From Modestobacter sp. DSM 44400 (GTDB taxonomy: Bacteria > Actinomycetota > Actinomycetes > Mycobacteriales > Geodermatophilaceae), in assembly GCF_900107175.1 (NCBI RefSeq), contig NZ_FNOZ01000009.1:62001-126000 (forward strand): a stretch of 64,000 nt of DNA, written 5' to 3'. The position numbers were made by a program, and so were the translations under genes. The notes beneath the pieces were generated by a model, which made no database searches, had not been told where the DNA came from, and saw only the letters and a list, made by a program, of their open reading frames with translations. This document shows positions 16,736 to 24,583 of the stretch, piece by piece. How positions within the stretch are numbered: the stretch's first letter is position 1; each line of letters begins with the position of its first letter.

Positions 16736-17548
16736 TCAGCCGAGCATCGCGGGCACCACCGACCGTGCCTGCCGGTCGTTGACGATCGCCAGGTGCCGCT
16801 GGGTGTAGCGGCGCAGCAGGGCGACCTGGCTGTCGGTCAGCCGGTCGCAGACCCACTCCCAGTGCAGCGACACCCAGTCCCCGGGGCGCACGCCGCCGAC
16901 CATCCCCACGCCGTCGACCGACTGCACGACGGTCTCCGTCGTGCTCGGTCCCAGGCCCAGGACGTCGCCGTCCCAGGTGAGCGGCTGGCTCTCCACCACG
17001 ACCTGGTCGCCGGAGACGGCCAGCACCCGCCCCCAGCGGATTCGGCACCGGTCGAGCACGGTGAGCGCGTGCGGCGCCTTGCGCCGGTCGGTGAGCAGGC
17101 CGGTGTAGGGGTAGATGCAGAAGACGGCGAAGCTGTGGTGCGGCACTCCCCCGGCGAGCACCCCCTCGGTGAGACTCCCGAACATCGCCCCGGTCATGTG
17201 CCGGAACCGGTCCTCCATGGAGTTGCCGACCGCCCGGGTGCCGACCTGGTCCAGCCGGCGGCTCCCGATCCAGTACGCCTCCACCACCCGGCGGTCCAAC
17301 GGGTCGGCCAGTCCGGTGGCGCCGGCGATCAGCTGGAGGTAGGGCCAGGCCCCGGCGAACTGCTGGGCCATGGCCCGTAGGCCTTTGTCATCGACCCCGG
17401 CGACGCCGTGCTCGAAGAACTCCCCGGAGTCCGCCGGCCCGCAGAAGCCGTGGGAGTTGGGTGGAAAGGCGTAGCGGGCGAACAGCACCGGTCCTGGCAC
17501 GACCCGTGGCCTCGCATCGACCCCGAGACCCGTCACCAGGCCGGTCAT
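16736..17548 (-). CDS. Hydrogenase-cluster protein, DUF6390-like
   Basis: This 270-residue soluble protein starts MTGLVTGLGVDARPRVVPGP, with LFARYAFPPNSHGFCGPADS and later VGNSMEDRFRHMTGAMFGSL and FAVFCIYPYTGLLTDRRKAP. It corresponds to the protein found at the end of actinobacterial group 1h hydrogenase operons, named DUF6390 in databases to my knowledge. Function is unknown; a role in maturation is inferred from position directly after hypC, with which it overlaps by 4 bp (ATGA). It is probably the last gene of the hydrogenase operon, which stops three bases from the convergent ABC ATPase gene. Confidence 0.75.
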   Translation of the reverse strand: MTGLVTGLGVDARPRVVPGPVLFARYAFPPNSHGFCGPADSGEFFEHGVAGVDDKGLRAMAQQFAGAWPYLQLIAGATGLADPLDRRVVEAYWIGSRRLDQVGTRAVGNSMEDRFRHMTGAMFGSLTEGVLAGGVPHHSFAVFCIYPYTGLLTDRRKAPHALTVLDRCRIRWGRVLAVSGDQVVVESQPLTWDGDVLGLGPSTTETVVQSVDGVGMVGGVRPGDWVSLHWEWVCDRLTDSQVALLRRYTQRHLAIVNDRQARSVVPAMLG

Positions 17549-17814
17549 CGGTCCGCCCCGGCCTGCTCGACGGACGGGTCGCTGCGTGCGCGGCCCATCA
17601 TCTCCAGGCCGGACATCGCCCGCTCGGCGCCGTCGGCGTCGGTGAGCTCGACCGCAAAGCCCATGTGGACGAGCACCCACTGCCCTGGCCGCGGCGCGTC
17701 GTCGAGCAGGCCGATGTTGATCCGACGGGCCACGCCCTCGATGTCGACGAGGGCGATCTGATCGCCGTAACCGTCGACCATGCCGACCACGCGGCCGGGA
17801 ATTCCGAGGCACAT
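17545..17814 (-). CDS. hypC: Hydrogenase assembly chaperone HypC
   Basis: This 89-residue HypC/HybG/HupF protein has the invariant N-terminus MCLGIPGRVV, whose Cys2 binds the Fe(CN)2CO precursor and the large-subunit precursor. The core VDIEGVARRINIGLL and GQWVLVHMGFAVELTD is also typical. The C-terminus is somewhat extended with an acidic tail. It works with HypD to build the active-site iron centre, but no hypD or hypE is present in this window, so those must be encoded elsewhere. The gene is one base from the protease gene upstream and overlaps the DUF6390-like gene downstream. Confidence 0.93.
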   Translation of the reverse strand: MCLGIPGRVVGMVDGYGDQIALVDIEGVARRINIGLLDDAPRPGQWVLVHMGFAVELTDADGAERAMSGLEMMGRARSDPSVEQAGADR

Positions 17815-17815
17815 C

Positions 17816-18304
17816 TCAGGACACCTCCGCCCGGGTCAGCTCGCGGGTCAGCAGGGCCTGCACCGTGCGCACGGCCTCATCGACTGCCTGCTCGACGGGC
17901 GGCGTGAGACCGATCCGCTCGTCGACGTCGGTGACCTGGCAGCCCACCAGCAGGGTGATCTGCGGAACCTTTCCGCCGAGCGCCGCCAGACTGGCCAGCA
18001 CGGTGGCCGGGTCCATGCTGTGCGCGTCGACCTGCCCTCCCGCAGGAACGTCCTCCGCGCCGAGCTCCAGGACGACGATGCGGCTGGGGTCACCCCGGTC
18101 GGGCAGCGCGTCGATGAGGATCAGCCCGTCCCACGGGTCGAGCAGGTCGTAGGCCAGATGCAGCCCGCGGATGCCGTAGTCGACGATCCGGACCTCCTCA
18201 GGGAAATCGTGCTGCCCGGCCAGCCGGCGGACGACCTCGGGGCCGAAGCCGTCGTCGCCGAGGAGGACGTTGCCGATGCCGGCGACCAGCACGCGACCCG
18301 CCAC
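17816..18304 (-). CDS. Hydrogenase maturation protease (HyaD/HycI family)
   Basis: This 162-residue endopeptidase cleaves the C-terminal extension of the [NiFe] large subunit after nickel insertion. Motifs visible are VLVAGIGNVLLGDDGFGPEV, with the metal-contacting Asp of GDDGFG, then IVDYGIRGLHLAYDLL, LILIDALPD with the second acidic ligand, and VDAHSMDPATVL carrying the conserved His. It starts at a GTG one base after the upstream stop. The hydrogenase large subunit here keeps the DPCLPCGVH-M cleavage site, so this protease has an obvious local substrate. Confidence 0.9.
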   Translation of the reverse strand: MAGRVLVAGIGNVLLGDDGFGPEVVRRLAGQHDFPEEVRIVDYGIRGLHLAYDLLDPWDGLILIDALPDRGDPSRIVVLELGAEDVPAGGQVDAHSMDPATVLASLAALGGKVPQITLLVGCQVTDVDERIGLTPPVEQAVDEAVRTVQALLTRELTRAEVS

Positions 18305-18305
18305 G

Positions 18306-18641
18306 TCAGGGCTGGTCCTCTGCGCGCGAGGTGCCCTTGGTGTGTGCCGGCCCCACCCGGTCGTCGTCGAGGTCGGTCTCCGGCATCGAACTCGCCGGCT
18401 GCTCATCGGCGGGCGAACCGGTTGCCCCGCCCGGCGTGCTGCCGGGGTCGGGTGCCTTCATCTCGTCGTCCGCGACCGGTCCGGTGGCGCCGGCGGTCTT
18501 GGCGCCGTCCTTCGTCGACTTCTGCTTGTCGTCGACATCGGCCGTCTCCCGGCGCCCTTCATACGGTGGCACCGTCTTACCTCGGGTGTCGACGCCTTCT
18601 GGACCGTGTCGGCTGTCGGGCCCGTTCGGATCAACGGTCAT
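18306..18641 (-). CDS. Low-complexity hydrophilic protein in the hydrogenase cluster (111 aa)
   Basis: A 111-residue protein made almost entirely of Asp, Glu, Lys, Gly, Pro, Ser and Thr, starting MTVDPNGPDSRHGPEGVDTR. It has no cysteine, no hydrophobic core and no membrane segment, so it is predicted to be disordered. An excellent AGGAGGAGAAC ribosome site precedes the ATG, and its stop is one base from the protease GTG, which supports a real, translated gene. No family was recognised. A chaperone-like or tether role is possible but unproven. Confidence 0.7.
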   Translation of the reverse strand: MTVDPNGPDSRHGPEGVDTRGKTVPPYEGRRETADVDDKQKSTKDGAKTAGATGPVADDEMKAPDPGSTPGGATGSPADEQPASSMPETDLDDDRVGPAHTKGTSRAEDQP

Positions 18642-18664
18642 GTTCTCCTCCTGTGGTCGTGGGC

Positions 18665-18868
18665 CTAGCGCCCGGTTGGCAGGTCGGGCGCATCAGGGTC
18701 TGAGGACTTCTGCGGCAGGACCGAGGTGTCGGACTTCTCGTCCGCTGTACCCGCGGGGCGGTCGACCGGGCCGCCGGACGGCTCGTCCGACCCGGTGTCG
18801 CGTGAGCCCTGGGGGCCGCGCTCGGTCTGCGGCTCCTCTTCGAGGTGCGCACCTGGCGTCTCGCTCAT
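18665..18868 (-). CDS. Small acidic disordered protein in the hydrogenase cluster (67 aa)
   Basis: A 67-residue Glu/Asp/Pro/Ser-rich protein, MSETPGAHLEEEPQTERGPQ onward to DAPDLPTGR. Its make-up is like that of the 111-residue protein that follows it, and the two may be related in role. AGGAGGAGGACTCG before the ATG is a strong ribosome site. It has no cysteine and no hydrophobic stretch. Nothing in the sequence assigns a function. The position between the DUF6893-like microprotein and the 111-residue protein, all co-directional with short gaps, places it in the hydrogenase operon. Confidence 0.65.
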   Translation of the reverse strand: MSETPGAHLEEEPQTERGPQGSRDTGSDEPSGGPVDRPAGTADEKSDTSVLPQKSSDPDAPDLPTGR

Positions 18869-18887
18869 CGAGTCCTCCTCCTACCGC

Positions 18888-19007
18888 TCACATCGAGCGC
18901 ACTTTCAGGTACCTGCGGATGTCGGGGATCGACTGGACCCCGACGACGACGGCGACCATGGCAACGACCGCGCCCAAACCCGCGGTGACCATGCCTAGGC
19001 TTCTCAT
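18888..19007 (-). CDS. 39-aa single-pass membrane microprotein (DUF6893-like)
   Basis: The frame encodes MRSLGMVTAGLGAVVAMVAV, then VVGVQSIPDIRRYLKVRSM: one hydrophobic helix followed by a basic tail. It matches the short proteins called DUF6893 that sit in actinobacterial hydrogenase clusters, to my knowledge. Its ATG overlaps the upstream 490-residue gene by 4 bp (ATGA), so it should be co-translated. The basic C-terminus predicts an N-out/C-in single-pass orientation. A role in holding the otherwise soluble hydrogenase at the membrane is an attractive inference but is not shown by the sequence. Confidence 0.7.
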   Translation of the reverse strand: MRSLGMVTAGLGAVVAMVAVVVGVQSIPDIRRYLKVRSM

Positions 19008-20476
19008 GAGCGACTCTCCTCTCGCTGTACCGGGTCTGGTTTGGCTGGTTCTGGCTGGGCCGGACCTTCTGCTGAGGCACTGACGCCCAGCGGCTCGAGC
19101 TCGTCGGGCGCGAAGTAGAAGTACCGGCCGTACCAGTCGTGCAGATCCGCCGCCGGATCGTCGACGAGGACGAGGGCCACGTGCACGGCGCCATCGACGT
19201 CGGAGAGCACCGCGGTCACCCGGGCCACCTGATCGGCGAAGAACAGGTCCTGCGCGTCGGCTCGACGCGACGGGTGCACCCGCACCAGGCTGCCCCTGGC
19301 CACGGGAACTCCGTCGATCACGACCGCATCGGTCCCTGGCTGCACGTCGGCGTCGGCCTCGGGGTCCCACCAGGGGACGTCGCCGGTGCCGAAGCTGGGC
19401 GGCTCGGCGTTCCGGAGATCGGCGTCGCGCAGGTCGGTGAACGGCGTCTCGACAGCCTCCACCAGCGCCGCCGCGTGCGGATCGCGCAGGATGCCGTGCA
19501 GTTGTTGCAGGTCCGCGGCCGACATGTCGTCGCAGCGGTCGATGATCGCCCGTGCCAGTGGGTCGGTGGCCCGCGCCTCCGCCTTCTCCTCGTCGGTCAA
19601 GGTCATCACCCGCAGCGTGAGGATCTCGTCGATCTCGGTGCCGTCGAACAGCGCACCGGGGCTCTGCTCGGCCACTTCGGGGTAGTCGTAGAGGATGATC
19701 GGGGCGCCGAGCACGACGTCGGTCGCCCCCGGTGCGCCGGCCAGCACCGGCCAGCAACGCCGCTGGGAACACCTGGTGGCCGCCCCGCTCGCCTCGTCGG
19801 ACGGCTCGAGGAGCGAGACGAAGTCGGCGCCCTGCGCCTTGAGCACGAGGTGCGCTCCGATCAGCGAGCTGCGGATGGCGGCGTCCTTGTTTTCTGCCGG
19901 CCCGGGATGTTGGTTGTCCACCGACACCGACAGCCGGAGGAAGTCGCCGTCGGCGGTGGTGTGCATCGCGACCCGGGCCGCCAGCGGCCAACGGCGGCGG
20001 AGAACCCGGCCCACGACGTGGCCGCGGGAGTCCGACAGTGGCTCGACGTCCTCACCCCCGGGAACCTCGAGCAGCGTCTCGACGGGATCGGCCAGGGCGT
20101 GCGCAGGCAGGGTGATCTCGCGCTCGACCGCCTCGTCCCAGCTGAGCACCGATAGCCCGTCCACGGTGAGCTCGTCGACCGGGACGAAGCGGCCGTCCGC
20201 GTCGAGCCGCTGTACCTCGCGGGCCTGGAGGTGCAGGAAGCGCAGGTGGACGGTGATCGAGCCGGGTCGCTGACCTGGCGCGAGCAGGCACTGCATCGCC
20301 ATGCCCGGTTCCTCGCCGAGGCCGACCGCCGAGGCGCCGGGCGGGCCGAGCACACCGAACTGCCAGCGCGACTGGTTCTTCCGCGAGCTCGCGCGGTAGG
20401 GGTAGAGCAGGTAGCCCTCGTAGAGCACCGCGTCGGCAATCGTGCGGACCTTGTCGATACCACTGTCGGGGCTCAT
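19004..20476 (-). CDS. Hydrogenase-cluster protein of unknown function (490 aa)
   Basis: A 490-residue soluble protein starting MSPDSGIDKVRTIADAVLYE, GYLLYPYRASSRKNQSRWQF, with GPPGASAVGLGEEPGMAMQC and a central segment GAPIILYDYPEVAEQSPGAL, FDGTEIDEILTLRVMTLTDE. The last ~70 residues form a separate small beta-rich domain (VARGSLVRVHPSRRADAQDL, FYFAPDELEPLGVSA). Large proteins of this kind recur in group 1h hydrogenase operons beside the NifU-like, DUF5947 and DUF6084 genes. No catalytic motif was recognised. The ATG overlaps the DUF6084-like stop by 4 bp. Function is unknown; hydrogenase assembly is inferred from context. Confidence 0.75.
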   Translation of the reverse strand: MSPDSGIDKVRTIADAVLYEGYLLYPYRASSRKNQSRWQFGVLGPPGASAVGLGEEPGMAMQCLLAPGQRPGSITVHLRFLHLQAREVQRLDADGRFVPVDELTVDGLSVLSWDEAVEREITLPAHALADPVETLLEVPGGEDVEPLSDSRGHVVGRVLRRRWPLAARVAMHTTADGDFLRLSVSVDNQHPGPAENKDAAIRSSLIGAHLVLKAQGADFVSLLEPSDEASGAATRCSQRRCWPVLAGAPGATDVVLGAPIILYDYPEVAEQSPGALFDGTEIDEILTLRVMTLTDEEKAEARATDPLARAIIDRCDDMSAADLQQLHGILRDPHAAALVEAVETPFTDLRDADLRNAEPPSFGTGDVPWWDPEADADVQPGTDAVVIDGVPVARGSLVRVHPSRRADAQDLFFADQVARVTAVLSDVDGAVHVALVLVDDPAADLHDWYGRYFYFAPDELEPLGVSASAEGPAQPEPAKPDPVQREESRS

Positions 20477-21114
20477 GACACGGTCTGCCCCTCGGCGGCC
20501 AGCAACGTCTGCACCGTCTCTTCCCAGCTGATCAGCCCGTGCCGCGAGCGGTAGTCGGCGAGCAGGGTGAGCACGTCGGAGTCCAGTCGCAGCCAGCCGG
20601 TGTGGGGAAAGAATGACGCGATCATCTGCTGCCACACCGCGACCGGAAGGTCATACCTGGCCTCGCAGTCCCACGGCACCGGCTGCACCCCGAAGCCGTT
20701 ACTGCCCCGGGTGAACACGGTGCCGGAGAAGAGCAGCGTGATCGGCACCGTGCCCGCGTCGATGGCGTGCAGGTAACGCGAGCCGATCACGTCGAAGTCG
20801 TAGGTGCACGGCAGCACGAGGTCGACGTCGCAGCCGCCGGTGAATCCCTGCACGGTCGTGTTGCACTGCATCCACTGGAACGGCTTCAAGGTGTCCACCC
20901 ACCTGTCCCGCTCCCCGAACAAGCCGCGCAGACCACGAGTCTCGGCCTCGTCGTAGTGCCGGCGCTGCGGCTCGATCCGCACCTGGCACCGCAGCGCGAT
21001 GGCGTGGATCACCTGCCCGGTGGCCTCCTCGATCCGGAGTCGGGCGGTCAGCTGCGGAGCAACGGCGTACGGCTCGGCGAAGACGTCGAGCACGGCGAAC
21101 GAGTAGTCGCTCAT
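20473..21114 (-). CDS. Hydrogenase-cluster protein, DUF6084-like
   Basis: This 213-residue protein starts MSDYSFAVLDVFAEPYAVAP, followed by a beta-strand-rich domain: LTARLRIEEATGQVIHAIAL, RCQVRIEPQRRHYDEAE, WMQCNTTVQGFTGGCDVDLV and ITLLFSGTVFTRGSNGFGVQ. It matches the DUF6084 group that accompanies group 1h hydrogenases, from memory of that cluster. The fold looks like an all-beta sandwich with a short helical tail. It has three cysteines without a clear metal motif. The gene overlaps both neighbours by 4 bp. A structural or maturation role in the hydrogenase system is inferred only from the conserved company. Confidence 0.75.
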   Translation of the reverse strand: MSDYSFAVLDVFAEPYAVAPQLTARLRIEEATGQVIHAIALRCQVRIEPQRRHYDEAETRGLRGLFGERDRWVDTLKPFQWMQCNTTVQGFTGGCDVDLVLPCTYDFDVIGSRYLHAIDAGTVPITLLFSGTVFTRGSNGFGVQPVPWDCEARYDLPVAVWQQMIASFFPHTGWLRLDSDVLTLLADYRSRHGLISWEETVQTLLAAEGQTVS

Positions 21115-21779
21115 GGCGCGGGCTCCGGAACGGCACCGACCGAAGGCGCGGGCCGGCTGCGGACCTGCACCTGGGCGAAGAACGCATCCATCGCCTCGTG
21201 CACCTCGGAACCGCCGTCGAACCCTCGCCACAGCATCCGTAGCCGGCCGACCAGCTCGTAGCACGCGTCGATCGGCACCAGGTAGCACGAGCCGCTCGTC
21301 CCGTCGTCCCGGCGCACCAGCAGTGCCTCGACGTCGGGGCGCAGCACACCGAGCTCGGGGTTGTGCTCGACGATCCGGTCCCAGGCATCCAGCGGCAGAT
21401 CGGACTCGGTGGCGCCGGCGGGGCTGGGGTAAAAAGCGATCGTGCGCCGTTGCACGGAGTTCTGGAAGAGGAAGGCCAGCCCGACCGGGATCTGCAGTTC
21501 GTCCCAGGCCCGCGCGTCCAGCGGAAGGCCGGGAAAGCGCAGGTACCGTTCGGGCACCGCCCGATAGCGCAGGTGCGCGTCCTGATCGGTGAACAGCAGG
21601 TAGCAGGCGCGGCACGTGCACATCAGCGCGCGGCTGTCCAGGTTCACCACATGGGAATGGGTGGCCGCGATCGACTCCGCGCACATCTCGCAGCGCTCGC
21701 CGACAACCGGCGCCGGCCGGTTCCGGGCGATCCGCCGCAGCGCGGCCAGCGGGACACCTGATCGACCGGGGCCGGTCAT
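21111..21779 (-). CDS. Hydrogenase-cluster protein, DUF5947-like
   Basis: This 222-residue protein begins MTGPGRSGVPLAALRRIARN and carries two CxxC-type pairs near the start: ERCEMCAESIAATHSHVVNL and LMCTCRACYLLF. These could hold a zinc or Fe-S centre (Cys-x2-Cys ... Cys-x-Cys-x2-Cys). The rest (YRAVPERYLRFPGLPLD, IPVGLAFLFQNSVQRRTIAF, CYELVGRLRMLWRGFDGG) matches the DUF5947 group from hydrogenase operons. It overlaps the genes on both sides by 4 bp. A metal-handling maturation role is plausible but unproven. Confidence 0.78.
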   Translation of the reverse strand: MTGPGRSGVPLAALRRIARNRPAPVVGERCEMCAESIAATHSHVVNLDSRALMCTCRACYLLFTDQDAHLRYRAVPERYLRFPGLPLDARAWDELQIPVGLAFLFQNSVQRRTIAFYPSPAGATESDLPLDAWDRIVEHNPELGVLRPDVEALLVRRDDGTSGSCYLVPIDACYELVGRLRMLWRGFDGGSEVHEAMDAFFAQVQVRSRPAPSVGAVPEPAP

Positions 21780-22738
21780 ACCGCGACCGGGAACGGCACG
21801 GCGACCGAGACGGTGACCCCATCGGCCAGCAGCGGCAACGGGGCAAGATGGAGGCCCTCGGCGTCCAGGCAGACACCGGCCCGTCGCACGTCGTAGTGCG
21901 CGGCACAGCTGGGACAGCGCAGCACCGCGTCCCCGGTGGCGCCACCCAGCCGGCGGGCCAGTACGGCACCGCCCATCGACTGCTCGCAGCGGGCACACCG
22001 GTCCCGGAAGGCGAACAGGTCCGCGCCGATCCGGCACGCCACGATGGGGACAGAACCGGCGAGCACCCGAGTGACCCCACCGGAGGGCAGCCCGTCCAGC
22101 TCCGGGATCGGCTGCCAGGACGAGCCGCCGGCCGTCTGCGGACCGGCGGCCGACCCGAGCCGGGCGCGCAGCGATTCGACCGGGATCACCGGCCCGGCAG
22201 TGTCCTCCGTCGCGGTCTCGACCTCGATCGTGGTGATCTCGGGAGCAGCGGCCTCGATCGCCCCCTCGACGGCGAGCTTCAGGGTGACCGAGGAGGACGG
22301 GCAGCCGTCACAGCTGCCCAGCAGCCGCAGCCGGACGACCACCTCGCCGCTGTCGTCCTCGGTGACCTCGAGCAGCTCCACGTCCCCGCCGTGCGAGCCG
22401 AGGTAAGGCCGGACGCTGTCCAGCGCCTGCTCGACCCGAGTGACCACGTCGTAGGGATGCAGGCCGTGCACGAGCAGCAGACTGGCCACCAGATCGTCCT
22501 TGGCCAGCGCGTCCAGGACCACGTCGTCGAGATGGCCGAGGTCGTGCACGATGTCGAGCACCCGTTCCAGTCCGGCCCCGTAGAGGTCGGCCACCAGGCG
22601 GACGAGCTCCTCGGTCCGTTCCCGGGCGACGGCGCCACCCGACGCGCTGGCGTCGATCAGCGTGTCGATGCGCTCACCGGCCGCCCGCCAGTCCGGTGGC
22701 CCGTGATCGGCCGGCACGCCCTCCGTCTGCGCTGCCAC
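21776..22738 (-). CDS. NifU C-terminal domain fused to a Rieske-like four-cysteine domain
   Basis: This 320-residue protein begins at a GTG and has three parts. Residues ~1-95 are helical. Residues ~105-180 form the NifU C-terminal domain with RPYLGSHGGDVELLEV and the CxxC of LLGSCDGCPSSSVTLKLAVE, which carries Fe-S clusters. Residues ~225-305 resemble a Rieske domain (LFAFRDRCARCEQSMGG and VLRCPSCAAHYDV), but both usual histidine ligands are replaced by cysteine. It follows the large-subunit gene by seven bases. It probably supplies or relays Fe-S clusters or electrons for the hydrogenase. Such proteins are typical companions of group 1h enzymes. Confidence 0.85.
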   Translation of the reverse strand: MAAQTEGVPADHGPPDWRAAGERIDTLIDASASGGAVARERTEELVRLVADLYGAGLERVLDIVHDLGHLDDVVLDALAKDDLVASLLLVHGLHPYDVVTRVEQALDSVRPYLGSHGGDVELLEVTEDDSGEVVVRLRLLGSCDGCPSSSVTLKLAVEGAIEAAAPEITTIEVETATEDTAGPVIPVESLRARLGSAAGPQTAGGSSWQPIPELDGLPSGGVTRVLAGSVPIVACRIGADLFAFRDRCARCEQSMGGAVLARRLGGATGDAVLRCPSCAAHYDVRRAGVCLDAEGLHLAPLPLLADGVTVSVAVPFPVAV

Positions 22739-22746
22739 TTCTCGCC

Positions 22747-24537
22747 TCAGCTGCCGGCGGACTGGGTGGGTGAGTGCAGCAGTTCCAGCTTCTTGCCCTC
22801 GCCCAGGAACATGTGCACCCCGCAGGGCAGGCACGGGTCGAAGCTGCGCACCGTGCGCATGATGTCGATGCCCTTGAAGTGCTCCCGGTCGTTCTCCTCG
22901 AAGATCGGCTGTCCCTGCACCGCGTCCTCGTAGGGCCCGGGGGTGCCGAAGGAGTCGCGTGGGCTCGCGTTCCAGGGGGTCGGCGGGTAGGGGTGGTAGT
23001 TGGCGATCTTGCCGTCCCGGATCACCATGTGGTGGCTCAGCACGCCGCGCACCGCCTCGGTGAAGCCGCAGCCGACACCGTCGGCGGGAACCTCGAACTT
23101 CTCCCAGGTCTTGGTCCGGCCGGCCCGGATCTCGACCAGCGCCTTCTCCGCGAAGTGCAGGGCGCAGGCGGCCGCGTACGCCTGGAAGTAGGTCCGGGCC
23201 CGGTTGCGCTCGATCGTGTTGCTCCACTGCGGGATCTTCCACTCGAACTCCACCGGGCCCTTGAGCGCGGTCTTCGGCAGGTTGATCTGCACGCTGTGGC
23301 CGGTGGACTTGACGTAACCGATGTCGACCAGCCCGGCCAGCGCCGTGGCCCACAGCCGTGCCAACGGGCCGCCGCCGGTGTCCAGGGCCAGGTAGTCCTT
23401 GCCGTCGAACCAGCGTGGCGACATGACCCAGCTGTACTTGTTGTCCAGGTCCCGCTTCTGCGGCTCGGGATTGGTGTGCTGGTTCCACGGGTGCCGCCGG
23501 TCGACCGGATTGCCGAGCGGGTCGTTCTTCACGAACATCTCCTGGTCCTCCCAGTCGTCGTAGTACGACGAGCCGAGCAGGATCCGGATGCCGAGGTTGA
23601 TCTCGACCAGGTCGGTGGTGACCAACTTGCCGTCGACGACCACGCCGGGGGTGACGTACATCTTGCGTCCCCAGTCGGTCATGTCCTTGTACTCGAAGTT
23701 GCAGTGCTCGGGGTCCTGGAACGACCCCCAGCAGGCGAGCAGGATCCGCCGGTTCCCTACCTGCTCGTAGCCGGGCAGGGCCTCGTAGAAGAAGTCGAAG
23801 AGATCGTCGTGCATCGGCACGACCTTCTTCATGAACTCGACGTAGCGCTGCAGCCGGGTGATGTAGTCGGTCATCAGCTGGATCGTCGCGACTGTGCCCA
23901 CACCACCGGGATAGAGCGTGGAGGGGTGGACGTGGCGCCCTTCCATCAGGCAGAACATCTCCCGCGCCAGGCGGCTGACCTGCAGCGCCTCGCGGTAGAA
24001 CTCGCCGGTGAACGGGTTCAGCGAGCGCATGATGTCGCCGATGGTCTTGTATCCGTGGGCGTCGGCATGCGGCGACTCGGTCCGGTTGGCCTTCTCCAGC
24101 ACCCCCGGATTGGTCTCGGCGACCATTTTCTCGCAGTAGTCGACCCCGACCAGGTTCTCCTGGAAGATGTTGTGGTCGAACATGTACTCGGCGGCCTCGC
24201 CGAGGTTGACGATCCACTCGCCGAGGTGCGGCGGCTTCACCCCGTACGCCATGTTCTGCGCGTAGCAGGAGCAGGTGGCGTGGTTGTCCCCGCAGATGCC
24301 GCAGATCCGGCTGGTGATGAAGTGCGCGTCCCTGGGGTCCTTGCCCTTCATGAAGATCGAGTAGCCGCGGAAGATCGAACTCGTACTGTGGCATTCGGCG
24401 ACGATCTTCTGGTTGAAGTCGATCTTCGTGTAGATCCCCAGGCTCCCGACGATGCGCGTGATGGGATCCCACGCCATCTCGACGAGTCCGTCCTTGCCTT
24501 GGCTCATGCTGCTGGGCTTCGGGACTGTCGACGTCAT
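22747..24537 (-). CDS. [NiFe] hydrogenase large subunit, group 1h (HhyL/HucL type)
   Basis: This 596-residue catalytic subunit oxidises H2 at a NiFe centre. The four nickel cysteines are visible as RICGICGDNH near residue 78 (L1) and DPCLPCGVH near residue 571 (L2). After that His comes a 21-residue tail (MFLGEGKKLELLHSPTQSAG) that would be removed by the local maturation protease. Sequence features such as the CHSTSSIFRGYSIFMKGKDP start and the QRDLDNKYSW-like insert agree with the oxygen-tolerant, high-affinity actinobacterial group able to use atmospheric H2. It lies 46 bases after the small subunit. Cytoplasmic, because no Tat signal exists on either subunit. Confidence 0.95.
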   Translation of the reverse strand: MTSTVPKPSSMSQGKDGLVEMAWDPITRIVGSLGIYTKIDFNQKIVAECHSTSSIFRGYSIFMKGKDPRDAHFITSRICGICGDNHATCSCYAQNMAYGVKPPHLGEWIVNLGEAAEYMFDHNIFQENLVGVDYCEKMVAETNPGVLEKANRTESPHADAHGYKTIGDIMRSLNPFTGEFYREALQVSRLAREMFCLMEGRHVHPSTLYPGGVGTVATIQLMTDYITRLQRYVEFMKKVVPMHDDLFDFFYEALPGYEQVGNRRILLACWGSFQDPEHCNFEYKDMTDWGRKMYVTPGVVVDGKLVTTDLVEINLGIRILLGSSYYDDWEDQEMFVKNDPLGNPVDRRHPWNQHTNPEPQKRDLDNKYSWVMSPRWFDGKDYLALDTGGGPLARLWATALAGLVDIGYVKSTGHSVQINLPKTALKGPVEFEWKIPQWSNTIERNRARTYFQAYAAACALHFAEKALVEIRAGRTKTWEKFEVPADGVGCGFTEAVRGVLSHHMVIRDGKIANYHPYPPTPWNASPRDSFGTPGPYEDAVQGQPIFEENDREHFKGIDIMRTVRSFDPCLPCGVHMFLGEGKKLELLHSPTQSAGS

Positions 24538-24583
24538 CGCGCCGCCGCCTTCTCGTCGGGGGTCGGATTACCGGGTGCGGGGG

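Noticed and set aside
16736-20476. Assigning one of the unknown hydrogenase-cluster genes as the HucM scaffold
   Set aside because: None shows a convincing match in size and hydrophobic C-terminus that I can verify from sequence alone.
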